From contig CAZOQT010000007.1 in the NCBI GenBank assembly GCA_964582265.1, positions 1-36,927 on the forward strand: 36,927 nt of DNA, in the 5' to 3' direction. Below, in pieces: positions 25,813-34,944 of this stretch (its first letter is position 1; each line of letters begins with the position of its first letter). Source of the DNA: JBAZYK01 sp964582265 (GTDB lineage: Bacteria; Patescibacteriota; Gracilibacteria; UBA1369). The notes beneath the pieces were generated by a model that ran no database searches, had not been told where the DNA came from, and saw only the letters and a program-made list of their open reading frames with translations. The position numbers and the translations under genes were made by a program.

Positions 25813-26772
25813 ATGGCCAAATTCAAAGCTCAGCAAGGAGGTCTTCTGCCTTATTATTGGTTAAGTGGAAAGCTATATAATCATAATGATAATGGATTGC
25901 CGGTCGTGCCAACCTTTAGTCAGGCTATGGATTATTCTGTTGTCTTGATTGATGGAATTAGGGTGAACGTTACCAAAAAGGGGGTTTTTGGTTTTCGATT
26001 TAAAGATCACGTAAAACGTTTGCTTAAAGGGTGGAGGCAAATGAATTTGCAATGTAATTTAACTGAAAGGCAAATTTTGAAAGGGCTGGTTGATTGTGTA
26101 GAAGCCAATCTGAAATATTTAAAATCTAAAAGGGAATTACAAAGTATTTATGTACGTCCAAAAATTTACCATACAGATCCAGTAGTTAAACCATTTTACG
26201 GGCATCAGGTGGAGGTCGTAATTGAATGTTTTCCATTTGGAAACTATTTACCTTCAGGTGGTATTTCTGCAACACTAGCGGATACTATCCGTGCCGGAAG
26301 GTATAGTCATTATGCAACAAAAGGTATGGGTAAATATCCTGAATATGGCATGATTCGTGAAAGTGGCGCAGGGAAATATGATGATGTTTTTCAGCTTGGC
26401 ATAGGTAAAGGTGGCAAATTGATATTTACCGAAGGAACAACCAGTAATTTGTTTTTTGTAAAAAATGGAAAATTATTTACAGCAGGTACGGATGATTTTA
26501 TTTTGCACGGAATTACGAGAGATAGTGTTATAAAAATGGCAAAGTTTTTGAAGATTCAAGTTGTAGAAGGTGAAATAGGCTTAAGTGAATGTTTAGAAAG
26601 TGAAGAGATTTTTGTAACTGGTACGGCAAGTTTTATTGGTCCGGTTACGCAGCTGGGGCGGTATAAGCTTGGAATTGGTACAGTTACAAGGAAATTATCA
26701 GCCTTATTTGAAAAAGTTCGTGAAGGTCGCGTAAAAGAATTTGCACATTGGTTAACTAAATTTAATGTTTAA
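25813..26772 (+). CDS. ilvE: Branched-chain amino acid aminotransferase-like (class IV)
   Basis: The 319-residue PLP enzyme is of class IV aminotransferase type. K170 in ATKGMGKY aligns with the catalytic lysine; most family members have GNY where this has GKY. E207 in FTEGTTSNLFFV is the conserved PLP-binding Glu region, followed by LHGITRDSVI and a C-terminal FVTGTASFIGPV. The early FEGIRAY motif is altered to LIDGIRVN. It would perform the last transamination of Ile, Val and Leu synthesis. D-amino-acid transaminase or aminodeoxychorismate lyase share the fold, but the position three bases before ilvB strongly favours IlvE. Confidence 0.85.
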   Translation: MAKFKAQQGGLLPYYWLSGKLYNHNDNGLPVVPTFSQAMDYSVVLIDGIRVNVTKKGVFGFRFKDHVKRLLKGWRQMNLQCNLTERQILKGLVDCVEANLKYLKSKRELQSIYVRPKIYHTDPVVKPFYGHQVEVVIECFPFGNYLPSGGISATLADTIRAGRYSHYATKGMGKYPEYGMIRESGAGKYDDVFQLGIGKGGKLIFTEGTTSNLFFVKNGKLFTAGTDDFILHGITRDSVIKMAKFLKIQVVEGEIGLSECLESEEIFVTGTASFIGPVTQLGRYKLGIGTVTRKLSALFEKVREGRVKEFAHWLTKFNV

Positions 26773-26775
26773 TTT

Positions 26776-28500
26776 ATGTCATCAATAAACGGAAAGATTT
26801 TAACTGGGGCGGAAATTATTTGTGAAAGTTTGATTGAAAACGGTGTAGATACTATGTTTGGTATTCCGGGTGGAGCTGTGCTTCCTTTTTATGATGCATT
26901 GCCTAGATATCCTATCCATCATGTGCTTGTTAGGCATGAGCAGGCGGGAGGCTTTGCGGCAGATGGATATGCCAGAATTAAGGGGCGACCGGGAGTGGCA
27001 CTTGGTACTTCTGGGCCTGGTGCAACAAATTTGCTCACAGCGATTGTGAATGCGCAGATGGATTCTGTGCCGGTTGTGTTTTTGACAGGACAAGTTCTGT
27101 CTTCTGTTATGGGTAGTGATGCTTTTCAGGAAACCGATATTCTTGGTATGACTTTTGCCAGTGTTAAACACAGTTATGCTGTTTTTGATCCGCAGGATAT
27201 TGGGTCAGTTATGAATGAAGCTTTTAAAGTGGCAATGCATGGACGTCCGGGACCGGTGTTGGTTGATATTACTAAAGATGCCATGCAAAAAAAGGCCGAA
27301 TATGTTCCAGGTAGTCATCGTGATCAGGATAGACATGGCTTAAGTAGGCATGAGCTAATCGTGCCAAGGCGTGATTTTAAAGAGCAAATTGCTGAACTTG
27401 AAAAACTACTTGATGACCCAAATAGTAAGCCAGTGGCAATTGTGGGGCATGGTGTTGTTTTAGCTAAAGCTGCTCCGGAAGTTTTGGAGTTTTGCGAACG
27501 TCATAATATTCCAATTGTTTCTACATTGTTGGGCGTTAGCGCCGTTCCATTAAGTCATCCAAATTCCTTGAGTATGCTGGGAATGCATGGCGAAGCTGTT
27601 GCTAATTATATTATGCATGAGGCAAATTTGGTGTTTGGAATTGGGATTCGTTTTGACGATCGTATTACTAGCGATCTGGAAAGTTTTAAGAGCGGAAAAC
27701 ATTTTGTTCATATTGAAATTGATCCTTCGGAAGTGGATAAAAATGTTTCTAACCTGATTACTTTTCATGCGGATGTTAAGGATACTCTTAAGCTTTTGAA
27801 TAAGGAATTGGTTAATAAGCATCAATTTCTAAAATGGTGGGCGCATATTGATGACTTGAAGAAGAAGCACCCAATTCGTAAGGTACCAGAAAGCAAATGG
27901 AGCGCAAAAAATGCTCTTTCTACACCTTACATAGTGGATAAGATTTCTGCTGTTACAAACGGAGAAGCTATTATTGCAACGGATGTAGGGCGTCATCAAA
28001 TGTGGGTGCCAAGGTTTTATGACTTTAAAAAGCCATATTCCTTATTAACTTCTGGTGGGTTAGGAGCGATGGGTTACGGTATGCCAGCAGCAATGGGCGC
28101 AAAATTTGCAAACCCAGATAGGGAAGTTTGGTCGATTAGTGGAGATGGTAGTTTTCAGATGAATATCCAGGAACTTGGAACTTTAAAACAAGAAGGTGTT
28201 AATCTAAAAATAGCTATTATGAATGACAGTGTTTTGGGAATTGTGCGTCAGTGGCAGCAATGTTTTTATAAGGAAAATATTTCACAAACTGTTTTTGATG
28301 TGATTGATTTTGCCGAAATTGCTAAGGCTTATGGACACGGCAGCAGAAAAGTCACTCAAAAGGATGAAATAGAAGATGCGATTGCCGAGGCTCGTGCTTA
28401 TAATGGAACCTTTCTACTTGATTTTAGAATCGATAAGGATGAGCACGTTTACCCTATGGTTCCTCCTCTTACTCCTTTGGGAGAGCAAATAATTGGTTAA
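26776..28500 (+). CDS. ilvB: Acetolactate synthase, large (catalytic) subunit
   Basis: The 574-residue TPP- and FAD-dependent enzyme makes acetolactate and acetohydroxybutyrate, the first common step of Val and Ile synthesis. The cofactor-activating Glu is in VRHEQAGGFAADGYAR (about 52-67). The central FAD region and the C-terminal TPP/Mg motif, GDGSFQMNIQELGT with N in MNDSVLGIV, are intact. It begins three bases after the ilvE stop, so translation is probably coupled. The ACT-domain small subunit follows after 18 bases. Confidence 0.95.
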   Translation: MSSINGKILTGAEIICESLIENGVDTMFGIPGGAVLPFYDALPRYPIHHVLVRHEQAGGFAADGYARIKGRPGVALGTSGPGATNLLTAIVNAQMDSVPVVFLTGQVLSSVMGSDAFQETDILGMTFASVKHSYAVFDPQDIGSVMNEAFKVAMHGRPGPVLVDITKDAMQKKAEYVPGSHRDQDRHGLSRHELIVPRRDFKEQIAELEKLLDDPNSKPVAIVGHGVVLAKAAPEVLEFCERHNIPIVSTLLGVSAVPLSHPNSLSMLGMHGEAVANYIMHEANLVFGIGIRFDDRITSDLESFKSGKHFVHIEIDPSEVDKNVSNLITFHADVKDTLKLLNKELVNKHQFLKWWAHIDDLKKKHPIRKVPESKWSAKNALSTPYIVDKISAVTNGEAIIATDVGRHQMWVPRFYDFKKPYSLLTSGGLGAMGYGMPAAMGAKFANPDREVWSISGDGSFQMNIQELGTLKQEGVNLKIAIMNDSVLGIVRQWQQCFYKENISQTVFDVIDFAEIAKAYGHGSRKVTQKDEIEDAIAEARAYNGTFLLDFRIDKDEHVYPMVPPLTPLGEQIIG

Positions 28501-28510
28501 TTACTAAGTT
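28495..28510 (+). repeat. Partial heptad repeat at the ilvB stop codon
   Basis: GGTTAATTACTAAGTT includes the TAA stop of ilvB (28498-28500) and a second TAA seven bases later (28505-28507). It precedes the ilvN start at 28519. Confidence 0.4.
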
Positions 28511-28518
28511 ATATATTT

Positions 28519-28845
28519 ATGACTAATCAAATTACAGATAATTCAGAGCATTTGTGGGTTATGCAGTTAAAGCTGATTGATCATGCTATGCCTTTAATTA
28601 GAATTTTGCTATTTTTGCGCAAATTTAGGGTGGAGATAGAGGCGGTAAAAGTGACTCATGATAGCCCAGAGCATTGGTCGGCTGAATTTGTCTTGGATTT
28701 TAAAAAATCAACTAAGACTGATACTGTTTTTAAGAAAGTGGCTAGATTTTATGATGTTGCTGAAGTTAAGTATCATCAGGGATCATCCTTCCTTGATTTA
28801 AAAGCTAAGCTTATAAAATCTAATAATTTTTCAAATGAAGACTAA
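28519..28845 (+). CDS. ilvN: Acetolactate synthase small-subunit-like ACT protein (IlvN/IlvM type)
   Basis: The 108-residue protein contains one ACT-like domain, about residues 20-95. HAMPLIRILLFLRKFRVEIE fits the first strand-helix-strand of ALS regulatory subunits, and VFKKVARFYDVAEVKY fits the helix and closing strand (DV..V). It is short, like E. coli IlvM, and lacks the C-terminal domain of full IlvN/IlvH. Sequence similarity is weak; its place between ilvB and ilvD is the strongest support. Such subunits activate the catalytic subunit and often confer Val inhibition. It overlaps ilvD by 11 bases. Confidence 0.7.
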   Translation: MTNQITDNSEHLWVMQLKLIDHAMPLIRILLFLRKFRVEIEAVKVTHDSPEHWSAEFVLDFKKSTKTDTVFKKVARFYDVAEVKYHQGSSFLDLKAKLIKSNNFSNED

Positions 28846-30532
28846 AATGGCTGCTGAAAAAAGTTTAAAAATTAGGAGTAAAATTATGACTGAAGGAATG
28901 GAAAGAGCTCCAAACAGAGCTATGCTCCGTGCTGTGGGTTTTAAGGAATCAGATTTTAACAAGCCAATTATTGGTGTCGCGAGTGGCTGGAGTGAGGTTA
29001 CTCCTTGCAATTTTCATTTGGATAAATTGGCGAAAGAGGCTAAAAAAGGTATTCAGGCTAGTGGTGGCATGGGTCAGACTTTTGGAACTATTACTGTAAG
29101 CGATGGTATTTCTATGGGAACTGAAGGTATGAAATATTCTTTGGTTAGTCGTGAAGTGATTGCTGATTCTATTGAAACAGTCAGTAATGGTCAGAATTTT
29201 GATGGTTTGGTTGCAATTGGAGGGTGCGATAAAAATATGCCTGGAGCGATGATTGCCATTGCCAGGCTGAATATTCCCGCAGTGTTTGTTTATGGTGGAA
29301 CGATTATGCCAGGAAAAAGTAAAAATCATAAAAAATTGGATATTGTTAGTGTGTTTGAGGCTGTTGGTCAGAGAAGTGCAGGAAAAATTTCCGAAAGCGA
29401 ATTTAAAGATATTGAATGTAAGGCTTGCCCCGGAGCTGGATCTTGTGGCGGTATGTACACTGCAAACACGATGGCCTCCGCAATTGAAGCTATGGGGATG
29501 AGCTTGCCGGGTGGATCATCTATGGCAGGAGTTGCGTTGGAAAAAAGACAAGAAGCAAAGCGCGCGGGTCAGGCGGTGATCGAACTTATTAAAAAGGGTA
29601 TTTATCCAAAAGACATTTTGACAAAAAAGGCTTTCGAGAATGCCATTACTGTAGTGATGGCCCTTGGTGGTTCTACTAATGCCGTTTTGCATTTAATTGC
29701 GATTGCGCGAAGTTTGGATGTCGATTTGCAATTGGATGATTTTCAGAGAATTCAGAAGAATGTGCCACATTTGGCTGATTTAAAACCAAGTGGAAAGTAT
29801 GTAATGATTGATTTACATAAAATTGGTGGCGTACCTGCAGTGATGAAGTTACTGCTTAAAGCAGGTATGCTACATGGAGATTGCATGACAGTTACTGGGA
29901 AAACTGTAGCTCAAAATTTGAAAGCGTTTTCTGATCTTAAAAATGGACAAGATATTATTTATCCTTTAGATAAGCCCTTACGCAAAGATGGGCCGATTGT
30001 GGTTTTGAAAGGAAATTTAGCGCCAGAAGGTGCTGTGGCAAAGGTTTCAGGTATGAAAGTGACCAAATTTATTGGACCGGCTAAGGTTTTTAATAATGAA
30101 GTTGAAACGCTTAAGGCAATTTTGGAAGATAAAGTTAAAAAGGGTGATGTGGTGGTTATTAGATATGAAGGTCCTAAAGGTGGTCCAGGCATGAGAGAAA
30201 TGTTGGCTGTAACTTCTGCAATTATTGGGAAGGGTTTGGGTGACAGTGTGGCTCTAATTACAGATGGAAGATTTTCTGGCGGGACTCATGGTTTAGTAGT
30301 TGGACATATAGCTCCCGAAGCTTATAGTGGCGGTCCGATTGCCTTATTGCAAGATGGAGACATGATTACTTTAGATGCTGATAATGGTTTATTGAATGTT
30401 GATGTTTCTGCAGAAAATATGATGTTACGACGAACTTTATGGAAAGCCCCTGTTTCTAAATACACACGTGGCGTTTTACATAAATATATTCAACTGGCTT
30501 CATCTGCATGTGATGGGGCGATGACTCAATAA
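28835..30532 (+). CDS. ilvD: Dihydroxy-acid dehydratase
   Basis: The 565-residue Fe-S enzyme removes water from dihydroxy acids in Ile and Val synthesis. The cluster cysteines are visible in GGCDKNMPGA and in CPGAGSCGGMYTANTM. The C-terminal signature DGRFSGGTHG and ALITDG are intact. The annotated ATG overlaps the upstream gene by 11 bases; a second ATG at 28847 just after that gene's stop is an equally possible start, which would remove four residues. Length is typical of the family. The overlap suggests translational coupling with the small subunit gene. Confidence 0.96.
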   Translation: MKTKMAAEKSLKIRSKIMTEGMERAPNRAMLRAVGFKESDFNKPIIGVASGWSEVTPCNFHLDKLAKEAKKGIQASGGMGQTFGTITVSDGISMGTEGMKYSLVSREVIADSIETVSNGQNFDGLVAIGGCDKNMPGAMIAIARLNIPAVFVYGGTIMPGKSKNHKKLDIVSVFEAVGQRSAGKISESEFKDIECKACPGAGSCGGMYTANTMASAIEAMGMSLPGGSSMAGVALEKRQEAKRAGQAVIELIKKGIYPKDILTKKAFENAITVVMALGGSTNAVLHLIAIARSLDVDLQLDDFQRIQKNVPHLADLKPSGKYVMIDLHKIGGVPAVMKLLLKAGMLHGDCMTVTGKTVAQNLKAFSDLKNGQDIIYPLDKPLRKDGPIVVLKGNLAPEGAVAKVSGMKVTKFIGPAKVFNNEVETLKAILEDKVKKGDVVVIRYEGPKGGPGMREMLAVTSAIIGKGLGDSVALITDGRFSGGTHGLVVGHIAPEAYSGGPIALLQDGDMITLDADNGLLNVDVSAENMMLRRTLWKAPVSKYTRGVLHKYIQLASSACDGAMTQ

Positions 30533-30540
30533 ATTTTAAA

Positions 30541-30560
30541 TTATTAATTACTAATTACTA
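30541..30560 (+). repeat. Heptad TAATTAC leader repeat upstream of ilvC
   Basis: TTATTAATTACTAATTACTA ends five bases before the ATG at 30566 and contains two exact TAATTAC units. Confidence 0.7.
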
Positions 30561-30565
30561 CAGTT

Positions 30566-31618
30566 ATGGCAAAAATTGATTTTGGCGGTGTGGTGGAAGA
30601 GGTTGTAACTCGTGACGAGTTTCCGCTTAGCAAAGCGCAGGCAGTTTTGAAAAGTGAGGTGGTTGCAGTTTTGGGTTATGGAGTTCAGGGACCGGGGCAG
30701 GCTTTGAATTTGCGTGATAACGGAATTAACGTCATTATTGGTCAACGTAAAAATTCCAAGAGTTGGGACAAGGCTATAGAAGATGGTTGGGTACCTGGAA
30801 AAAATTTATTTGAATTGGAGGAGGCCGCAGAAAAAGGCACAATTTTAATGTATTTACTTTCTGATGCGGGGCAAAAAGCTTATTGGTCCCAGTTAAAACC
30901 TCATCTTACTAAAGGAAAGGCACTTTATTTTTCTCATGGTTTTTCTATTACTTATAAGGATTTAACTGATGTTGTTCCTCCAAATGATGTAGATGTTATT
31001 TTGATAGCGCCAAAAGGTTCTGGACTTTCCGTAAGACGCAATTTTGTTAATGGCAGTGGCATCAATTCCAGTTTTGCAGTTCATCAGGACTCAACAGGAA
31101 AAGCTTATGAGCGCTGCGTCGCTCTTGGTATTGGCATTGGTTCCGGGTTTTTGTTCCCGACTACTTTTGAAAGGGAAGTGTATAGTGATTTAACTGGTGA
31201 ACGTGGGGTTTTGCTTGGTGCGATCACTGGCATTATGGAGGCACAATATAATGAACTCCGAAGTCATGGCCACACGCCGAGTGAGGCATTTAATGAGACG
31301 GTGGAGGAGCTTACGCAGAGTTTAGTTCCCCTTATGGGCGAAAAGGGGATTGATTGGCTCCTTTCCAACTGTTCTACTACTGCGCAGCGTGGAGCGCTTG
31401 ATTGGAAAGGTAAATTTAGAGATGCGACAGCTCCGGTTTTTAAGGATCTATATAAATCAGTGGCAGAGGGGACTGAAGCTAAAATTGTTTTAGATAAAAA
31501 TGGTCAACCAGATTATCGTGAGAAATTGGATAATGAACTTAAAGAGCTTGCAGATATGGAATTTTGGAAGGCAGGAGAGCAGGTTCGCAAGCTTCGTCCG
31601 GAAAACTGGAAAAAGTGA
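30566..31618 (+). CDS. ilvC: Ketol-acid reductoisomerase
   Basis: The 350-residue enzyme rearranges and reduces acetolactate and acetohydroxybutyrate with NADPH. The nucleotide loop GYGVQGPGQALNLRDNG (about 38-54) is followed by GQRKNSKSW. The knotted C-terminal domain has ERGVLLGAITGIMEAQYNEL and the ending MEFWKAGEQVRKLRPENWKK. From memory these segments read like the Bacteroidetes and fungal (yeast Ilv5) branch rather than like E. coli or common Firmicutes enzymes. It ends the contiguous ilv gene set, with a TGA stop. ileS follows after 78 bases. Confidence 0.95.
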   Translation: MAKIDFGGVVEEVVTRDEFPLSKAQAVLKSEVVAVLGYGVQGPGQALNLRDNGINVIIGQRKNSKSWDKAIEDGWVPGKNLFELEEAAEKGTILMYLLSDAGQKAYWSQLKPHLTKGKALYFSHGFSITYKDLTDVVPPNDVDVILIAPKGSGLSVRRNFVNGSGINSSFAVHQDSTGKAYERCVALGIGIGSGFLFPTTFEREVYSDLTGERGVLLGAITGIMEAQYNELRSHGHTPSEAFNETVEELTQSLVPLMGEKGIDWLLSNCSTTAQRGALDWKGKFRDATAPVFKDLYKSVAEGTEAKIVLDKNGQPDYREKLDNELKELADMEFWKAGEQVRKLRPENWKK

Positions 31619-31696
31619 AGTGCTGCATTCTTAACGCTTTCAGTGGATATTTCCTTATAAAACTATTAAAATTCCGTCGATTTAATTTACTTATTT

Positions 31697-34600
31697 ATGT
31701 TTAAATCTGTTGATCCAAAACAGTCGTTTCCAAAAATGGAAGAGGATGTTCTTAAATTTTGGGAAGAACAAAAGATTTTTGAGCAGTCGGTAAAAGCACG
31801 TGAAGGTAAGAAAAAGTTTGTGTTTTTTGATGGTCCTCCCTTTGCGAATGGTCTTCCGCATTATGGCCACATTATGGCTAATTCTTTAAAGGATGCGGTA
31901 ACCCGTTATTGGACAATGAAGGGCTATTATGTGCCTCGCACCAATGGTTGGGATTGTCATGGTTTGCCTGTTGAGTATGAAATCGAAAAAGAACTTCAAT
32001 TAAATGGTAAAAAAGATATAGAAAAAATGGGTGTAGCAAAATTTAACGATAAGTGCCGAGAGAGTGTTTTTCGTTATACAAAAGAATGGGAAACTTTGTT
32101 AAAACGTATTGCCCGTTGGGTTGATTTTGGCGATAGTTATGCGACTTTGGACAATAATTATATGGAATCAATCTGGTGGGTATTCAAACAAATTTATGAC
32201 AAGGAAATGGTTTATAAAGGTCATAAAAGCATGCATATTTGTCCAAGATGCGAGACTCCATTAAGCAATTTTGAGGTTAGTCAGGGCTATAAGGATGTAA
32301 CTGATCTTTCTGTTATAGCCAAATTCAAGCTGGTTGATGAGGAAAATACTTATGTGCTTGGTTGGACAACAACTCCTTGGACTTTACCTGGCAATGTTGC
32401 GATTTGTTTTGGTCCAAAGATTGATTATGTGAAGGTTGCAGTTAAGGTGGGCGAGAGTGAAGAAAATTATATTTTGGCTAAAGCTAGAGTAGAAGCAGTT
32501 TTAAAGGATATGCAGTATCGCTTGTTGGAAAATATTGATCCAAAGAAAATGAAAGGCAAAAAGTATGTTCCGCTTTTTGATTTTTTTAGTGAGCATGTTG
32601 AGCGAACTATTAAAGAGAAGGGTCAAAAAGCCTACGAAATTGTTTTGGATGATTATGTAACAACTGAAGATGGTACGGGTGTTGTTCATATTGCGCCAAT
32701 GTTTGGTGAGGACGATTATCGTGTTGCAGAAAAAAATAAATTAGTGTTGGTCCAACATGTTGGCATGGATGGAAATTTTACTAAAGAAGTAGCCACATGG
32801 GTTGGTAAATTTGTAAAAGGGCAGGATCAAAATGTGGTGGAGGATTTAAGGAAGCGTGGCCTATGTTTTAGTGCCTATAATTTTAGACATAGTTATCCTC
32901 ATTGCTGGAGATGTGATACACCTCTGCTTAATTACATGACCGCCTCTTGGTTTATTAAAGTTACAGAAATTAAAAAGAATTTGCTCAAGAATAATAAGAA
33001 GATCCATTGGCAACCTGAGCATATTCAGGAGGGTCGTTTTGGAAAGTGGTTGGAAGGTGCTCGTGACTGGGCGATTAGTCGTAATCGTTTTTGGGGTTGT
33101 GCAATCCCAATCTGGGAGTGTGAAAATGGCCACACTACTTGTATTGGTTCAATAGAGGAGTTACAGAAACTGTCTGGTGGTAAGTTACCAAAGCGAACTA
33201 ATGAGGGTGGGGAGATGGTTTTAGATTTGCATAAGCCTTATATTGACGATATTTCTATCAAATGTGATAAGTGCAATAAGCAAATGAAACGTATTCCAGA
33301 AGTGCTTGATTGTTGGTTTGAGAGCGGTTCTATGCCTTATGCGCAGCTGCATTATCCTTTTGAAAACAAACAAGAATTTGAAGATAATTTTCCAGCTAAC
33401 TTTATTGCTGAAGGATTGGATCAAACTCGTGGTTGGTTTTACACGCTGCATGTTTTGGCTTCGGTCTTGTTTGATAAGCCAGCATTTAAAAATGTAATTG
33501 TTAATGGGATACTTTTGGCGGCAGATGGTGAAAAATTATCAAAGCGAAAAAAGAATTATCCTGATCCTAACCTGTTGTTTAGCACAAAGGGTGTGGATTC
33601 AACCAGGATGTTTCTTTACACAAGCACTGCTCCGCTTGCAGAAGATGTTCGGTTTTCAGAAAAGCATGTTGAGGAAATTGTGAAAAAATTCACCTTAACA
33701 CTTTGGAACAGCTATAGCTTTTTTGTAACTTATGCCAATATTGATAATTGGGATTCAAGTAAATTAAATAAAAAGTTTGAGCCTAATCATAAATTGGATC
33801 AGTGGATTTTGTCAGAACTTCACCAATTGATTCAGTTAGTTACAGAAAACATGGATGATTATAATTTAACAAAGGCTACTCGTCCGATGTTAGATTTTGT
33901 GGATAATCTTTCAAACTGGTATGTCCGTCGTAGTCGTAGGCGCTTCTGGAAGTCGGAAAATGACACAGATAAATTTGAGGCATACCAGACACTATATTCA
34001 GTATTAGTTGATTTTGCTAAGCTGCTTGCTCCGTTTATGCCTTTTTTGGCAGATGAAATTTTCAAAAATTTAGCTACTGTTACTACTGAGTCTTCGACTG
34101 ATCCAATTTCTGTGCATTTGCAGGATTGGCCAAAGGCTAATAAAAAATATATCAAGGCTGAACTCAATCAAGAAACCCATGCTGTAAGAAAAATTGTGGC
34201 GCTTGGTCATGCAGTTCGAGATAAAGCTAATTTAAAAGTAAGACAGCCATTAAATATGGTTCAGGTTGCACTTCCCAAGATTATTTCTGAAAAATTGGTT
34301 TTACAACAAAAGGACGTAATTTGTGAAGAATTAAATGTAAAAAACCTGGAAATCCTTAAAGATGTTCATGAAGTTGTGACACAGGTTGTGACGCCAAATG
34401 CTAAACTGCTTGGACCTAAGTATGGTAAGGATGTGCAGGAGATTATTCGTAAGTCTAAGGCTGGAGAATTCGAGGTGCAGGCCGATGGCAGTGTTAAAAT
34501 TGGTGATTTTTTGCTTGATAGCACAGAAGTCCAAATTGGTTTTCAAGGAAAAGAAGGGTTTGATGTTGCAAGTGATGAAGGAATTTCTGTGGTTTTAGAT

Positions 34601-34879
34601 ACTTCTGTAACAGAAGCCCTGAAACAAGAAGGGCAGGCGCGTGAAATCATCCGTATAATTCAGGATTTACGTAAAGATGCGGGTTATAATGTTAGTGATC
34701 GCATTTATGTGTATGTAAAGGCTTCCAAGGATTTAGAACAAGCTGTAGTTGCGTTTAGTGACTATATTTGCAAAGAAACATTGGCAATTGAACTTCAGGA
34801 AAGGGGAGAGTTCGAATGGGATAAGGAGAAGCTTGTTGACATTGATGGTAATGAATTGAAAGTTGCCGTACGTCGATAA
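31697..34879 (+). CDS. ileS: Isoleucyl-tRNA synthetase (type 2, eukaryote-like)
   Basis: The 1060-residue class I synthetase charges tRNA-Ile. The HIGH-equivalent is HYGH (55-58) after PPFANGLP, and the KMSKS-equivalent is KLSKR (613-617) in KLSKRKKNYPDP. The latter form, together with the long length, is characteristic of the eukaryote-like IleS2 type, often resistant to mupirocin. Editing-domain sequence (WTTTPWTLPGN) and paired zinc-type cysteines (CPRCETPL, CDKCNKQ) are present. It lies 78 bases after ilvC with only a weak promoter candidate between (TTAACG at 31631, TATAAA at 31656), so it may share the Ile-controlled transcript. A strong terminator follows. Confidence 0.96.
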   Translation: MFKSVDPKQSFPKMEEDVLKFWEEQKIFEQSVKAREGKKKFVFFDGPPFANGLPHYGHIMANSLKDAVTRYWTMKGYYVPRTNGWDCHGLPVEYEIEKELQLNGKKDIEKMGVAKFNDKCRESVFRYTKEWETLLKRIARWVDFGDSYATLDNNYMESIWWVFKQIYDKEMVYKGHKSMHICPRCETPLSNFEVSQGYKDVTDLSVIAKFKLVDEENTYVLGWTTTPWTLPGNVAICFGPKIDYVKVAVKVGESEENYILAKARVEAVLKDMQYRLLENIDPKKMKGKKYVPLFDFFSEHVERTIKEKGQKAYEIVLDDYVTTEDGTGVVHIAPMFGEDDYRVAEKNKLVLVQHVGMDGNFTKEVATWVGKFVKGQDQNVVEDLRKRGLCFSAYNFRHSYPHCWRCDTPLLNYMTASWFIKVTEIKKNLLKNNKKIHWQPEHIQEGRFGKWLEGARDWAISRNRFWGCAIPIWECENGHTTCIGSIEELQKLSGGKLPKRTNEGGEMVLDLHKPYIDDISIKCDKCNKQMKRIPEVLDCWFESGSMPYAQLHYPFENKQEFEDNFPANFIAEGLDQTRGWFYTLHVLASVLFDKPAFKNVIVNGILLAADGEKLSKRKKNYPDPNLLFSTKGVDSTRMFLYTSTAPLAEDVRFSEKHVEEIVKKFTLTLWNSYSFFVTYANIDNWDSSKLNKKFEPNHKLDQWILSELHQLIQLVTENMDDYNLTKATRPMLDFVDNLSNWYVRRSRRRFWKSENDTDKFEAYQTLYSVLVDFAKLLAPFMPFLADEIFKNLATVTTESSTDPISVHLQDWPKANKKYIKAELNQETHAVRKIVALGHAVRDKANLKVRQPLNMVQVALPKIISEKLVLQQKDVICEELNVKNLEILKDVHEVVTQVVTPNAKLLGPKYGKDVQEIIRKSKAGEFEVQADGSVKIGDFLLDSTEVQIGFQGKEGFDVASDEGISVVLDTSVTEALKQEGQAREIIRIIQDLRKDAGYNVSDRIYVYVKASKDLEQAVVAFSDYICKETLAIELQERGEFEWDKEKLVDIDGNELKVAVRR

Positions 34880-34887
34880 AATATGTT

Positions 34888-34938
34888 AAGCTAGGCGAGG
34901 TTTTTTGCCCGAAATGGCAATTCGCCTAGCTTTTATTT
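34888..34938 (+). terminator. Strong hairpin terminator after ileS
   Basis: AAGCTAGGCGA (34888-34898) pairs perfectly with TCGCCTAGCTT (34922-34932). An inner stem TTGCC/GGCAA (34905-34909 with 34916-34920) adds five pairs, and TTTTATTT overlaps and follows. It ends only six bases before the next start codon. Confidence 0.85.
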
Positions 34939-34944
34939 AATAGT

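Noticed and set aside
31616..31618. Alternative genetic code (UGA = Gly), as in Gracilibacteria
   Set aside because: UGA ends ilvC, the methyltransferase and the leader peptide at the expected family lengths, and no gene needs UGA read-through.
31619..31696. T-box leader for ileS
   Set aside because: The gap is 78 bases, far too short, and no T-box core sequence is visible.
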